NCBI GenBank assembly: GCA_964426675.1
Contig: CAYRRM010000001.1
Span: 1-64,000 of the forward strand
Direction: 5' to 3'
DNA length: 64,000 nucleotides
Source: DYMC01 sp035406705
Lineage (GTDB): Bacteria; Verrucomicrobiota; Lentisphaeria; Victivallales; GWF2-50-93
The translations under genes were made by a program, and so were the position numbers. This document shows, in pieces, positions 1-8,554 of this stretch (within the stretch, counting starts at the first letter, position 1; each line of letters opens with the position of its first letter). A model generated the notes under the pieces. It made no database searches and was not told the origin of the DNA. It worked only from the letters and a program-made list of their open reading frames with translations.

Positions 1-894
1 AACAATTTAATGTTCCGATCCGCCTCAAAATTGCGATTTTCGCAGAGAGTGGAATTAAAAGATTATTCAGAACAATTTAATGTTCCGATCCGCCTCAAAA
101 TTGCGATTTTCGCAGAGAGTGGAATAAAAAGCAGGGAGACTGCTAAACATCATTTCGACCGCCTCAAAATTGCGATTTTCGCAGAGAGTGGAATCTTTTT
201 CGACAGTTTGAGGATTTGCCACAACCTCGACCGCCTCAAAATTGCGATTTTCGCAGAGAGTGGAATGAAACTTTTTCTTTTGTTGTTCAGTCATGCTATT
301 TCCGCCTCAAAATTGCGATTTTCGCAGAGAGTGGAATGAACCAGAAACCTGGATATTTTGCGGAGAAGAAGCCGCCTCAAAATTGCGATTTTCGCAGAGA
401 GTGGAATAGGAAAAACTTCAGCCGTTTTACAGGCTGGAGCTCCGCCTCAAAATTGCGATTTTCGCAGAGAGTGGAATTTTTACCGTGAACGGTTTTTGTT
501 TGTAGAGGGATCCGCCTCAAAATTGCGATTTTCGCAGAGAGTGGAATTATATTTTTTCTCAAACCCGTTAAACGCTTTAACCGCCTCAAAATTGCGATTT
601 TCGCAGAGAGTGGAATGAAAATATCATGCAAATTGCCCCTAAAATAACACCGCCTCAAAATTGCGATTTTCGCAGAGAGTGGAATTTTTTGTCAGAGGTG
701 CTTTAATCTGTTCCACTCCACCGCCTCAAAATTGCGATTTTCGCAGAGAGTGGAATACATTTCATCACGGTTCCAGGCATCCCGGCCATCCGCCTCAAAA
801 TTGCGATTTTCGCAGAGAGTGGAATAAATAGGGAGATTAGTATAAACTGGACGAGACGCCGCCTCAAAATTGCGATTTTCGCAGAGAGTGGAAT
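1..894 (+). CRISPR. Type V-B CRISPR array, 13 repeats visible, left end cut by the window
   Basis: Thirteen 36-nt repeats, identical by eye, start at 20, 90, 159, 231, 302, 372, 442, 512, 581, 650, 721, 790 and 859. Each begins CCGCCTC, contains TTGCGATTTTCGCA and ends GAGAGTGGAAT. The 12 complete spacers are 33-36 nt. Bases 1-19 are the end of another spacer, so the array continues leftward. The repeat end (AGAGAGTGGAAT) resembles the GAGAAGTGGCAC end of the Alicyclobacillus Cas12b repeat. The anti-repeat at 1056-1075 is also on the + strand. I therefore read the array as transcribed on +, with the leader lying outside the window. The open frames crossing the array are repeat translations, not genes. 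Confidence 0.98.
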
Positions 895-999
895 CCTCAT
901 CTACAGAACTCTTTTATTGTTATGAAGTTATATAAGAGTTTTCGAGTATGGATTTTTTTATATTGGTTCATTGTTTATATCATAGCAATTTTGTCTCTG

Positions 1000-1101
1000 C
1001 AACTCATTGATTTTCAATGAACACGAGCACTAACGCATTCATTATTCAGCGTTATCACTCTCGAAAATCGAAATTCTGCTTTCCCAATGGCGGAGGGAAA
1101 G
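1000..1101 (+). ncRNA. Probable Cas12b tracrRNA
   Basis: This gene-free stretch (895-1172) between array and cas2 contains an anti-repeat at 1056-1075. CACTCTC (1056-1062) pairs with repeat bases 26-32, GAAAATCG (1063-1070) with bases 15-22, and AATT (1072-1075) with bases 10-13. That gives 19 pairs with a 3-nt bulge and one mismatch. Immediately upstream are a hairpin TAACGC/GCGTTA (1031-1036 with 1049-1054) and a smaller one CATTGA/TCAATG (1005-1019). Known Cas12b tracrRNAs have the same order: stem closing in CGTTG or similar, then anti-repeat. A further stem CTTTCCC/GGGAAAG (1079-1101) follows, and its loop carries GGCGG, which could pair with the repeat's 5' CCGCC. The RNA ends are not determined; I found no convincing promoter. 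Confidence 0.75.
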
Positions 1102-1172
1102 TGATCTTTAGCCTTAGCTTGAGACAATAATATCACACCTTAAATAAAAAGTCAAGTAAAAAATAAAAAAAT

Positions 1173-1460
1173 TTAAAAAATTGTTAATTGTGGGATTTTT
1201 GGAATAGGTTTTCCGAGGGAAGTTATTGATGCTGGCATTTCATTTCCGGGTCCTATGTCTATAATGAGGCATTGATCTTCGTTGTGATTGATTATGGAGA
1301 GGATATCTGTTTTTAGATGTTCGAGTTTTACTGGTGTGAGATAGCATAAGAATACTGAATACTGGATTCTATATCCATAGCCTTCCATTATGGATGCTAT
1401 TTTTCGGAGTCGTTTTGGTTCGGCGATATCGTAAGATACAATATATTGTTTATTGCTCAT
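1173..1460 (-). CDS. cas2: CRISPR-associated endonuclease Cas2
   Basis: A 95-residue protein of typical Cas2 size, with the ferredoxin-like N-terminus YIVSYDI (the metal-site Asp is D11) followed by a KRLRKIASIMEGYG helix and the YSVFLC strand. Cas2 bridges two Cas1 dimers in the integrase that inserts new spacers. The start ATG lies one base after the stop of the cas4-cas1 gene, so it is the last gene of the cas12b-cas4/cas1-cas2 operon. The stretch below the stop is AT-rich and I saw no clear hairpin terminator there. Identity rests on fold pattern plus position. Confidence 0.93.
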   Translation of the reverse strand: MSNKQYIVSYDIAEPKRLRKIASIMEGYGYRIQYSVFLCYLTPVKLEHLKTDILSIINHNEDQCLIIDIGPGNEMPASITSLGKPIPKIPQLTIF

Positions 1461-1461
1461 A

Positions 1462-3198
1462 TTATCGTGTGATTATGGGGTAATAAGAAGAAGCGTCGCC
1501 TCTGAATATTCTCCAGATTTGTCTTGCTTGTATTTCGAGCATTCTTCTGTAAGTCATTTTATAATTAAATTGAGGGTGTGTTATTTCGGTGTTCATTCTG
1601 CGGAAATAAGCCTCCCAGAATACTTTTCTTCCGGATGGTTTTAAGTTGCATCCTTTTGATGAAAAGATGAAATCTGAAGGTGTTATTTCATTTCTGTTGA
1701 CAATGGATATTGTGACGGAATCTACAATGAGGGGTCTGAATTCTTCCATAAGATCGAGTGCGAGAGCAGGTCTGCCATAACGTGGTGAATGGAGGAGTCC
1801 GCATGCTGGGTCAAGTCCTATCATCGTGCATATTCCTGCGATTTCTGAGGCGAGGACACTATATCCGAGAGATATCATTGAATTGATTGGGTCTCTTGGG
1901 GGACGTCGATTTCTTTCCTTGAAAGAGATTTTGAATTCTTTGTTTTTAATCATTTTTGTGAAATTTTCAAAATATATTGCAGCTGCTCGTCCTTCGATTC
2001 CTGTGAGTTCTTCTTTTGTATTGGCTTTTAATGTCATTTCCTTGAGTTGTAGCATTTCCTTTAAGTCTGAATCGGTGATATTTTCTGCGTTGCGTATTAG
2101 GAGTGTTCTTTGATTTGAGATTTTTGCATAAATCATAGGTTGGATTATTTTCATTGATAAATTTTTTGATGAAGCATACTGATATTGTCCTGAACGTGAA
2201 TCGAGACCTGATATAGTCAGTGGAGAGAGTAATCCGAGAAATCGTCCTGCCGGGGAGAAGAAAGATATCGGGATATTATTTTCAAGGCAGCAGTGCATTA
2301 CCTGAGTTGAAAACTGTATTGGGCCGTATAACTGTATTCCTCTTATTCTTTCGATAGGATGTTTAGAGAAATTTTCTCCTTCCTTAGATATGATAAAAGT
2401 TTCACCTTTTTTTGATAGATATGCGTGTGGTTCCTGTATTATTATGTATTCTCCTCCGAGGTTGTCAGACATTGGCGGTTTTTTTATATTTGAAAGTGGT
2501 TGTTGTCTTTTCCAGAAGAGTGTTTCTTCCGGGAGGCAGACGGGGTATAAGGAACAATAAAGGCAACGAGGATCGCCGTGAAGAGGTTCTGGCATACCGG
2601 CAGAAATTGTAGTTCTAATTTTTTCTACTATATCCGGTATTCGATTGATAGAATCATTGTCCACAGTGATAGGAATCTTTATCTTCTCTTTAGCATAAAA
2701 AATAGCAGCTTCGTGGAAGGTAATGCCATTTTCACGCATCAGAAAAGCATAAGCCTGTAGCTGAACAATGTCAGAATCTTTTGGTATTATTTCACCGGAA
2801 GGAGATTTTCTTGTGGTTCCGCGTTTATAGTCTACAATCCTGATTTTGTCAGCATCTTTTTCTACGATGTCTATTACGCCGTGAAGTCCGATTTTGGATT
2901 CAAGAGCAAGACTTCGGTGGACGATTCTATCTGGGGGAAAAATTTCGTCTGGAATTTCAAGTGGAGTGGGGGTGTCAACACGAGAATGAATTCTATCGCC
3001 CTCGACAGTATCGCTATTTTCTATGTATATTTTTTCCACGAGTTGAAAAAACATAAGTCGCGGACAATATATGAAATTCTGTAAACTCCTGACTGGTATG
3101 GATTCTATATCATTTCCATCAACGGAATTCATTTCTGCTTTTTCCTTGACTTTTGAGAAAGTTATATCGTGATTGGTTTTAAAATTGCGGATTTCCAA
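1462..3198 (-). CDS. cas4-cas1: Cas4-Cas1 fusion protein
   Basis: This 578-residue fusion joins a Cas4 nuclease (about 35-225) to a Cas1 integrase (about 250-570), a fusion typical of type V-B. Cas4 shows the four iron-sulfur cysteines C45, C212, C215 and C221, and the PD-(D/E)XK residues D110, D123 and K125 (VDYKRG). Cas1 shows E402, H470 (LLHSPR) and D482/E485 in the ALDLMEEFRP motif. Cas4 trims and orients prespacers for the correct PAM; Cas1 integrates them. The frame opens with TTG directly after the cas12b stop. An internal ATG at 3135 (residue 22) is preceded by AAGGA and is an attractive alternative start. The cas2 gene follows after one base. Confidence 0.95.
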   Translation of the reverse strand: MEIRNFKTNHDITFSKVKEKAEMNSVDGNDIESIPVRSLQNFIYCPRLMFFQLVEKIYIENSDTVEGDRIHSRVDTPTPLEIPDEIFPPDRIVHRSLALESKIGLHGVIDIVEKDADKIRIVDYKRGTTRKSPSGEIIPKDSDIVQLQAYAFLMRENGITFHEAAIFYAKEKIKIPITVDNDSINRIPDIVEKIRTTISAGMPEPLHGDPRCLYCSLYPVCLPEETLFWKRQQPLSNIKKPPMSDNLGGEYIIIQEPHAYLSKKGETFIISKEGENFSKHPIERIRGIQLYGPIQFSTQVMHCCLENNIPISFFSPAGRFLGLLSPLTISGLDSRSGQYQYASSKNLSMKIIQPMIYAKISNQRTLLIRNAENITDSDLKEMLQLKEMTLKANTKEELTGIEGRAAAIYFENFTKMIKNKEFKISFKERNRRPPRDPINSMISLGYSVLASEIAGICTMIGLDPACGLLHSPRYGRPALALDLMEEFRPLIVDSVTISIVNRNEITPSDFIFSSKGCNLKPSGRKVFWEAYFRRMNTEITHPQFNYKMTYRRMLEIQARQIWRIFRGDASSYYPIITR

Positions 3199-6100
3199 TT
3201 AGCTCATATTTTTTTTATATTTTTTTTTCCATCCATCTATTCGTTTTTTATTTATTTCATTGCATATTTCCCATTGTTTTTTCTCAACTGAGTCCCAAAG
3301 AGCTTTTCCCAAAACAAGATTTGGGAATTGAAGTTTTTCTGATGATGAATTAGGTTTTTCTAATGATGCCTTACCCCAGTCAGCGATATTTCCAAAATCA
3401 GCGAAAAAGTTAGGATGTTTATTATCAGAGTTGCCATTGTTGTTGCAGGTTATACGAATTTTATCATTGCCGAATTTTCTTTTTTCATTTGCAATGAGTT
3501 CACCTTTTTCATTTTTTGAGCGTAACCTTGAGTGAATCTCCCATACAGAAGGGCTTGCTATTGCTCTGAGTCCGAGATTTATGGCAGCATTAATGTCGGC
3601 CTGTGCAATTTTTGGGGAAAGAATTCCTTTTTTAGAATTTCCTTTTTCAGGAATTATTTTGCAAGCCGGGACAAATATTGGTCCACCAGCAATCGGGGCG
3701 AGGAGTTTGGGTGGGATTTTTAGATTGTATTGTTTGATTTCTTTGAAATATTCTAAAAGTTTGCTTAGAGGTTTGTCTTCTTCATTAGTTTTGGATTCCT
3801 TTTCGAGCATCCATTGCCAGGGAGCTTTTTTCTCAAAACCTGGAGCCAATTCGATTGCTCTGAATCCAGCCACGCCGCTTCTGGAACAAAAACGGGATGA
3901 ATACGCCGCGGGAGTTTCGAGCAATGGAGGATTTTCTTTGAAGACTGGAGCGAAAAAGACTTTCATAATATCCTTGAGTTTGTCTCTTATCGCTCTATGA
4001 CACCATTTCATCAGACGGGAATTTTCCCTTCTTGAGCGCCCCTGTGTAGTGCGGTAGCGAGACAGATCCTCGATTACCAAAAAGTCCACAGGACCAATCC
4101 ATTCTCCATTTTTGTTGAGGATTGTTTTATATGAGCCATGTTTATAGTCTTTTTTGTCTTTTGAACGGTTGGGGGGAGCAAGTTTCAAACCGAGAGCCTC
4201 TGCCAGTATCATGTGTGCTGTCTGATTGACTCTCTGCTCTTTGATGTGGTCCAATTTTTCCAGAATATCAGGACAGCAGTCCGGGATTGAGTCATATTTT
4301 TGTGGTTTTTCGCCGATTTTTCTGCGGAGAGTTTTATTCATTGATTGTAGTCTTTTACGCAGTTCAGTTATTTGTTCGATACGGTCGATGGATAGTCCAC
4401 GCTGTCCGCGTATCCTCACATTTTGGAGTGGCGCGCCTTTCTGGGTAAGCATGAAGGAGCTTTCTTCCCAAATCCAGCTTCGTCCTCTGAGTGGGAGGAC
4501 TCTGTTTGCTATCTTAACGAGAGAGGATGTCAAAGATTTCTGCTTATTGATAATGAGAGACTCGATTTTTTCTTTGCGTTTATTTTCATCCAATAACAAT
4601 GCAAAATCCTCTTCTTTTGAATCTTTGATTTCTTCTTTCACCTTCTCTTTCACTTCATTACAGTGATTTGAATTCAATAAATACGCCCAGCGATGTAGGC
4701 GTCTAATCCGGTATTGGGCTCTTTTGACAGCGGCAAGTAGCCTGTCATTTTGTTCAGGGAAGGATAGGGATTTCTCCCATTCATCTGGCATGATTTCCTT
4801 TTCAGGGATATCGAGTTGTCGCAGAATGTCTCTGGCCTCCTTATTTTCTTCTTCAGTCGAAGATCTACCTTTTGAGCCAAACAATTCTTCCCGGAAGGAA
4901 AATCTTTCCGAGCCTTTTTCTAATTTTGATTTTTCTCTCCATATTTCCTGGTCTTCGCCGGGAAGTCTTAGAATTTTTGTGCGAATGATTTTGGCAAACC
5001 ACTTTTTTTGTTTTGTTTCCCCTATGAATCTGTATTTTCCTTGAGGTTCGGAATTATATGCCTCAACTTCAATTCTGGCAATTGCAGCGGCAGTTCTTTG
5101 CCCTAAATCCACGGATAGACATGAAAATCGCTGGCATTTTTCATACCAGAATTTTTCGGGCGGATATTTTTTCTTGTCCGTTGGCCACATTAGATGGGAA
5201 ATGTTTTCCTCACCCCCAAATAGGAACTGCTTTTCCCAATTTTTCTTTGAAACTATGTTGTGAAGCTTTTCTGTTTCAACTTCTATTGGAAATATAATCT
5301 GAAAGTTGTCGAGAGCCTCAGGCATGAGTGAAATCTTTGCGTTGTCGAAATTGGCATGAGGAGGATCTTGAATCGTAAAATCAATTGCTTCCATCATTGG
5401 TTGGAGCCATGTTACATCTGATAATGATGAGAGTTGATTTTCATCGTCTGAGCGGAGATGATCTCGCAGTAGTCTTGGGGCAGAATATGTGAATCTCAGG
5501 ACTGTCGGCTTGTAGAGATTATTTTCCTTGATGGCGATTCCAGCTGTAAAGCGCAAGGAATTTATCTCGTGTTTGACATAGAGAGGATTAGTAGTTGTTT
5601 TTTTGGAATTCCCATTCTTTTTCTTTGTGCTTTTCTTTGTGAAATCGAAATATCTTGGGGAATGAGAGGGGTGTGCAGGAGTAAATTTTATAGGGCGTTG
5701 TTTTTGCTTAAGCTCTTTCTTGAAATTATTGTATTTAATCCAATCTTTTAGAGGGGCTTTTGAATGATAGTCTTCAGTGCCTTTTTCCTTCCAGATTGGC
5801 CAGAATTCTTTCTTTGCAAGTTCATTGAAAAGCGGTGCACTGCCGAAATCATAGCGATGGGCAGCCTGTTCTTCATCAACAATGTTGCGGAGCTTTTCTT
5901 CTGTCGGTTCGGATATTTTCATCCACTTCTCCCTTATTTTGTCGAAGCCACGAATTGTGCCATCGTCTATTGAATACTCGATAGTTCCGTTTGTAGATTC
6001 AGTGCCATCGACATCCGCAAGATATGCGAGATTATTTCTGACAAGATTTTTAATCAGTTCTATGCGGTTATCTCCAGAAAAGCCAGGGATGAAATTACCA

Positions 6101-7314
6101 TTATCATCTTCATTTTCATCATCGGATTTAATTTCCATCCCCTTTGATTCCATTGCAGAAATAATTTCGGCTATTTTCTTCGCAGCCTTATTTCTTTCCA
6201 AAGTATCCTCGTAGAAGCGATGAGGATGGTTTAAGGCTTCAATGAATGCCATCTTATCGAATTCGAACCAGGCGGCTCTGTTTTCTCCCTTTTTCATAAC
6301 GATATTGGAGAAATATTCAAAAGGATTTTTGTTGTTGTTAAGGAAGCGAAGTTTTTCAAAATCATTTTCATTATTCCCGCCAGTAGCTGTATTTTGAGAA
6401 GTTTTACTAAATTTCTTGTATAAAGAAGTTGTCATTTTTTTGAATTTTTCAGCGATGCGAATGTCTGGCATAATTTTTAGAACAAGCGCATAAGGAAATA
6501 CAGGCTTAGTTCTTCTTTCACAATCATAGATAATGTTATTTTTACAAAATTCCTTAGCCTTTTTACAAAAATCTTCTTCTAATGGTTCGAGGTCTTTATT
6601 ATCATTTTTTTTACAAAGTTTATCAAATTTTTTTCTTGCAAAATCGATGAATTTTTTTTCTGATGATTTTTTATTAGGGTATTTTTTTATAAAATTGTAT
6701 GGGTCAAGGAATTTCTCAACAGCGTCTTTAAGTTGCTTATCATCCCTTGCGTTATGGATAGCAAGGATTGCCTCTTTTATTTTTTTTCCTTGCTCTGCAT
6801 TCTCTTCGCTTGTTGCAGCGTCAAGTTTATCAGAGCAAAGCCAACTCAATCTATCTGCGGCGACTTGATTTAGTTTTGCTCCTTTTGTTTCTTTTAGGAG
6901 TTGTATCAGAGCTGCCAAACGGATTTGAGCATTTGGACTACAATTTTTGAGGATTTTTTTGACGCATTCCTTGAAATTGCTTTTTTCAGGTTCAAGTCCT
7001 ATTATTTTTGATATGCGTTTATGCGGTCCATCGAAATTCTTTGATTTCTTAGTGGCAGATTCCCATGCACATTCGACTTGCTTGGCCCAACTTTTGATAA
7101 TATTAATTTCTTCGTCGTTACTGTCGTTACTATTTTGTTCGACATCATCGTAGGCGAGAGCAGCGAGCATTAGGGTGTAGTAATTTACTGCATCCTGGAA
7201 GAGGCAATGGTGTTCCCATAAGGCATCTTGCCAATTAGGCATTGTTTGCCAGTTCTCTCCGTTTTTACACTCAACGTTATTGATTTTTCCCTGATAGATT
7301 CTTGTTAATTTCAT
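3199..7314 (-). CDS. cas12b: Cas12b (C2c1) RNA-guided DNA endonuclease, unusually long
   Basis: This is the single effector of the system: a crRNA/tracrRNA-guided nuclease that cuts double-stranded DNA with one RuvC site. RuvC-I is SVDLGQRTAAAIA with D736, RuvC-II is VIEDLSRYRTTQGRS with E1082, and RuvC-III is AQADINAAINLGLRA with D1240. These correspond to D570, E848 and D977 of the Alicyclobacillus enzyme. The Nuc-lobe signature AAYSSRFCSRSGVAGFR (about 1136-1152) and the LMKWCHRAI segment after RuvC-II are also Cas12b-like. At 1371 aa it is about 240 aa longer than the 1129-aa reference; some of the extra length appears as lysine/aspartate/asparagine-rich stretches in the first 600 residues. 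An AGGAA Shine-Dalgarno precedes the ATG. No HNH domain is seen. Confidence 0.95.
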   Translation of the reverse strand: MKLTRIYQGKINNVECKNGENWQTMPNWQDALWEHHCLFQDAVNYYTLMLAALAYDDVEQNSNDSNDEEINIIKSWAKQVECAWESATKKSKNFDGPHKRISKIIGLEPEKSNFKECVKKILKNCSPNAQIRLAALIQLLKETKGAKLNQVAADRLSWLCSDKLDAATSEENAEQGKKIKEAILAIHNARDDKQLKDAVEKFLDPYNFIKKYPNKKSSEKKFIDFARKKFDKLCKKNDNKDLEPLEEDFCKKAKEFCKNNIIYDCERRTKPVFPYALVLKIMPDIRIAEKFKKMTTSLYKKFSKTSQNTATGGNNENDFEKLRFLNNNKNPFEYFSNIVMKKGENRAAWFEFDKMAFIEALNHPHRFYEDTLERNKAAKKIAEIISAMESKGMEIKSDDENEDDNGNFIPGFSGDNRIELIKNLVRNNLAYLADVDGTESTNGTIEYSIDDGTIRGFDKIREKWMKISEPTEEKLRNIVDEEQAAHRYDFGSAPLFNELAKKEFWPIWKEKGTEDYHSKAPLKDWIKYNNFKKELKQKQRPIKFTPAHPSHSPRYFDFTKKSTKKKNGNSKKTTTNPLYVKHEINSLRFTAGIAIKENNLYKPTVLRFTYSAPRLLRDHLRSDDENQLSSLSDVTWLQPMMEAIDFTIQDPPHANFDNAKISLMPEALDNFQIIFPIEVETEKLHNIVSKKNWEKQFLFGGEENISHLMWPTDKKKYPPEKFWYEKCQRFSCLSVDLGQRTAAAIARIEVEAYNSEPQGKYRFIGETKQKKWFAKIIRTKILRLPGEDQEIWREKSKLEKGSERFSFREELFGSKGRSSTEEENKEARDILRQLDIPEKEIMPDEWEKSLSFPEQNDRLLAAVKRAQYRIRRLHRWAYLLNSNHCNEVKEKVKEEIKDSKEEDFALLLDENKRKEKIESLIINKQKSLTSSLVKIANRVLPLRGRSWIWEESSFMLTQKGAPLQNVRIRGQRGLSIDRIEQITELRKRLQSMNKTLRRKIGEKPQKYDSIPDCCPDILEKLDHIKEQRVNQTAHMILAEALGLKLAPPNRSKDKKDYKHGSYKTILNKNGEWIGPVDFLVIEDLSRYRTTQGRSRRENSRLMKWCHRAIRDKLKDIMKVFFAPVFKENPPLLETPAAYSSRFCSRSGVAGFRAIELAPGFEKKAPWQWMLEKESKTNEEDKPLSKLLEYFKEIKQYNLKIPPKLLAPIAGGPIFVPACKIIPEKGNSKKGILSPKIAQADINAAINLGLRAIASPSVWEIHSRLRSKNEKGELIANEKRKFGNDKIRITCNNNGNSDNKHPNFFADFGNIADWGKASLEKPNSSSEKLQFPNLVLGKALWDSVEKKQWEICNEINKKRIDGWKKKYKKNMS

Positions 7315-7347
7315 CTGTTATTCCTTTTTTTGATTTTTGTATTTTTT

Positions 7348-7377
7348 ATTATGTTATTCATTACTTTATTTTGTCAA
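7348..7377 (-). promoter_or_regulatory. Likely promoter of the cas12b operon
   Basis: Read on the minus strand: TTGACA (7372-7377), an 18-base spacer, then CATAAT (7348-7353), about 34 bases before the cas12b ATG. The -35 box overlaps the stop codon of the upstream WYL gene, so cas12b need not depend on read-through. Confidence 0.6.
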
Positions 7378-8429
7378 TCAGAAATGGTGACAAGACCGGA
7401 AAAATTTTTATTTTTAATTTTCAGGTGATTATTTATTTTTTGTGAGATTATTTTTTTGAGTTCTGTTGGTTCGATAATTTTTATGTTGCCGAGCCATTGC
7501 AATAGCCAGCAGGCGAATTCATCGAGATAAGATAATTGCCATGATGCGAGTGTTCCATCAGGGATGAATTCAAGTTTTTGAGTTTTGTGGAATTTATATT
7601 CCCGGATAGATTGGGCGGCCTCATTGAGGAAGAGGACTTTTACGTTGTATGGTTTTTTATTTTTATCGTGTCGTATCCACCATGCATCGCCGAGTATTTC
7701 GTTCAAATTGAAATTCTCACGTCTTTTAAATTTATCTTGCAGTGTGGTTATTTCAGAGATTCTTGCCAGTTTAAACGTCCAATATTTATTTATAGTTTCG
7801 CACCATGCCACGAGATACCAGCTAATAGGAGTATGTATCAGTTTATAAGGATGAACGACTCTATTTGATTCTTTGCGGAGAGAGAGGCTTCGATAGCGGA
7901 TGACGAGTTTTTTCCTTGACTTGATTGCATCTTTTAAAGTGGCAAGAGTCTGGGCAATTTCTCCTGTTATATTTTGCGATATTCCGTAGGCAGGACCTAC
8001 GTCATATACGGCATCTGTTTCATCAGATAAAGCGAGAGCGAGGCGTTCCTTGATATCGTGTTCTCCGATTTCTGATGCGATGATGAAAACTTTGAAGAAT
8101 TCCGTTTTGGTAAAGCGAAAGGAAAATGTCTCGGAGTCTGGCCAATTTTTTATTTTATAGGTATCTGTTTTTCTGGAATGAGAGAATTTTATTCCCGTTT
8201 TGCGAAGTTTTGAGAAATCCGATGCGTAAAGTCTTTTATCGCCATTGTATAAGTTTTTTACTATCCAGTATCTCTTTTTGCCATCTCTGATATGAGAGAA
8301 TGTCTCGTATAAGCGTTCTATTACTTTTTTAGAAAAACCTTTTGCCATAAGCGCATCTAATTTTGCTTTAATATCTAATATGTTTCTGTAGATTTCAAGT
8401 ATAAAAAAGAAGATTTTACTAAAATTCAA
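7374..8429 (-). CDS. WYL-domain transcriptional regulator next to cas12b
   Basis: A 351-residue protein with a WYL sensor domain at about 160-235: VIRYRS, HPYKL, the hallmark SWYLVAWC (W204 Y205 L206) and FKLARISEI. The N-terminal ~100 residues are basic and probably hold the DNA-binding part. A C-terminal WCX-like region follows (about 255-335). WYL proteins often accompany CRISPR and other defence systems, where the domain binds nucleic acid or small ligands and controls expression. It lies upstream of cas12b on the same strand, so it could regulate the operon. The reported start is TTG; an in-frame ATG at 8348 (residue 28) is an alternative, and neither has a clear ribosome-binding site. 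Confidence 0.85.
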   Translation of the reverse strand: MNFSKIFFFILEIYRNILDIKAKLDALMAKGFSKKVIERLYETFSHIRDGKKRYWIVKNLYNGDKRLYASDFSKLRKTGIKFSHSRKTDTYKIKNWPDSETFSFRFTKTEFFKVFIIASEIGEHDIKERLALALSDETDAVYDVGPAYGISQNITGEIAQTLATLKDAIKSRKKLVIRYRSLSLRKESNRVVHPYKLIHTPISWYLVAWCETINKYWTFKLARISEITTLQDKFKRRENFNLNEILGDAWWIRHDKNKKPYNVKVLFLNEAAQSIREYKFHKTQKLEFIPDGTLASWQLSYLDEFACWLLQWLGNIKIIEPTELKKIISQKINNHLKIKNKNFSGLVTISD

Positions 8430-8554
8430 TTATAAGATGTATTTTATTGGAAAACGGAAGTAGTGATGTTTATGTATGGATTTTTTGATTGAGCTCTTTT
8501 TTTCATTTTTTTTTTGAATTTTATTATTATTTCAGTAATTATTTTCGGGATGAT

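Noticed and set aside
10..900. Six open frames of 65-109 codons across the first 900 bases
   Set aside because: They are translations of the CRISPR repeats in several frames and have no independent coding signal.
895..960. AT-rich DNA right of the last repeat considered as the array leader
   Set aside because: Repeat polarity and the + strand anti-repeat place the leader on the other side; this side fits the distal end and tracrRNA gene better.
4226..4666. 146-codon open frame antisense to cas12b
   Set aside because: Shadow frame opposite a strongly supported gene; composition is a mirror of the sense codons and no ribosome-binding site stands out.
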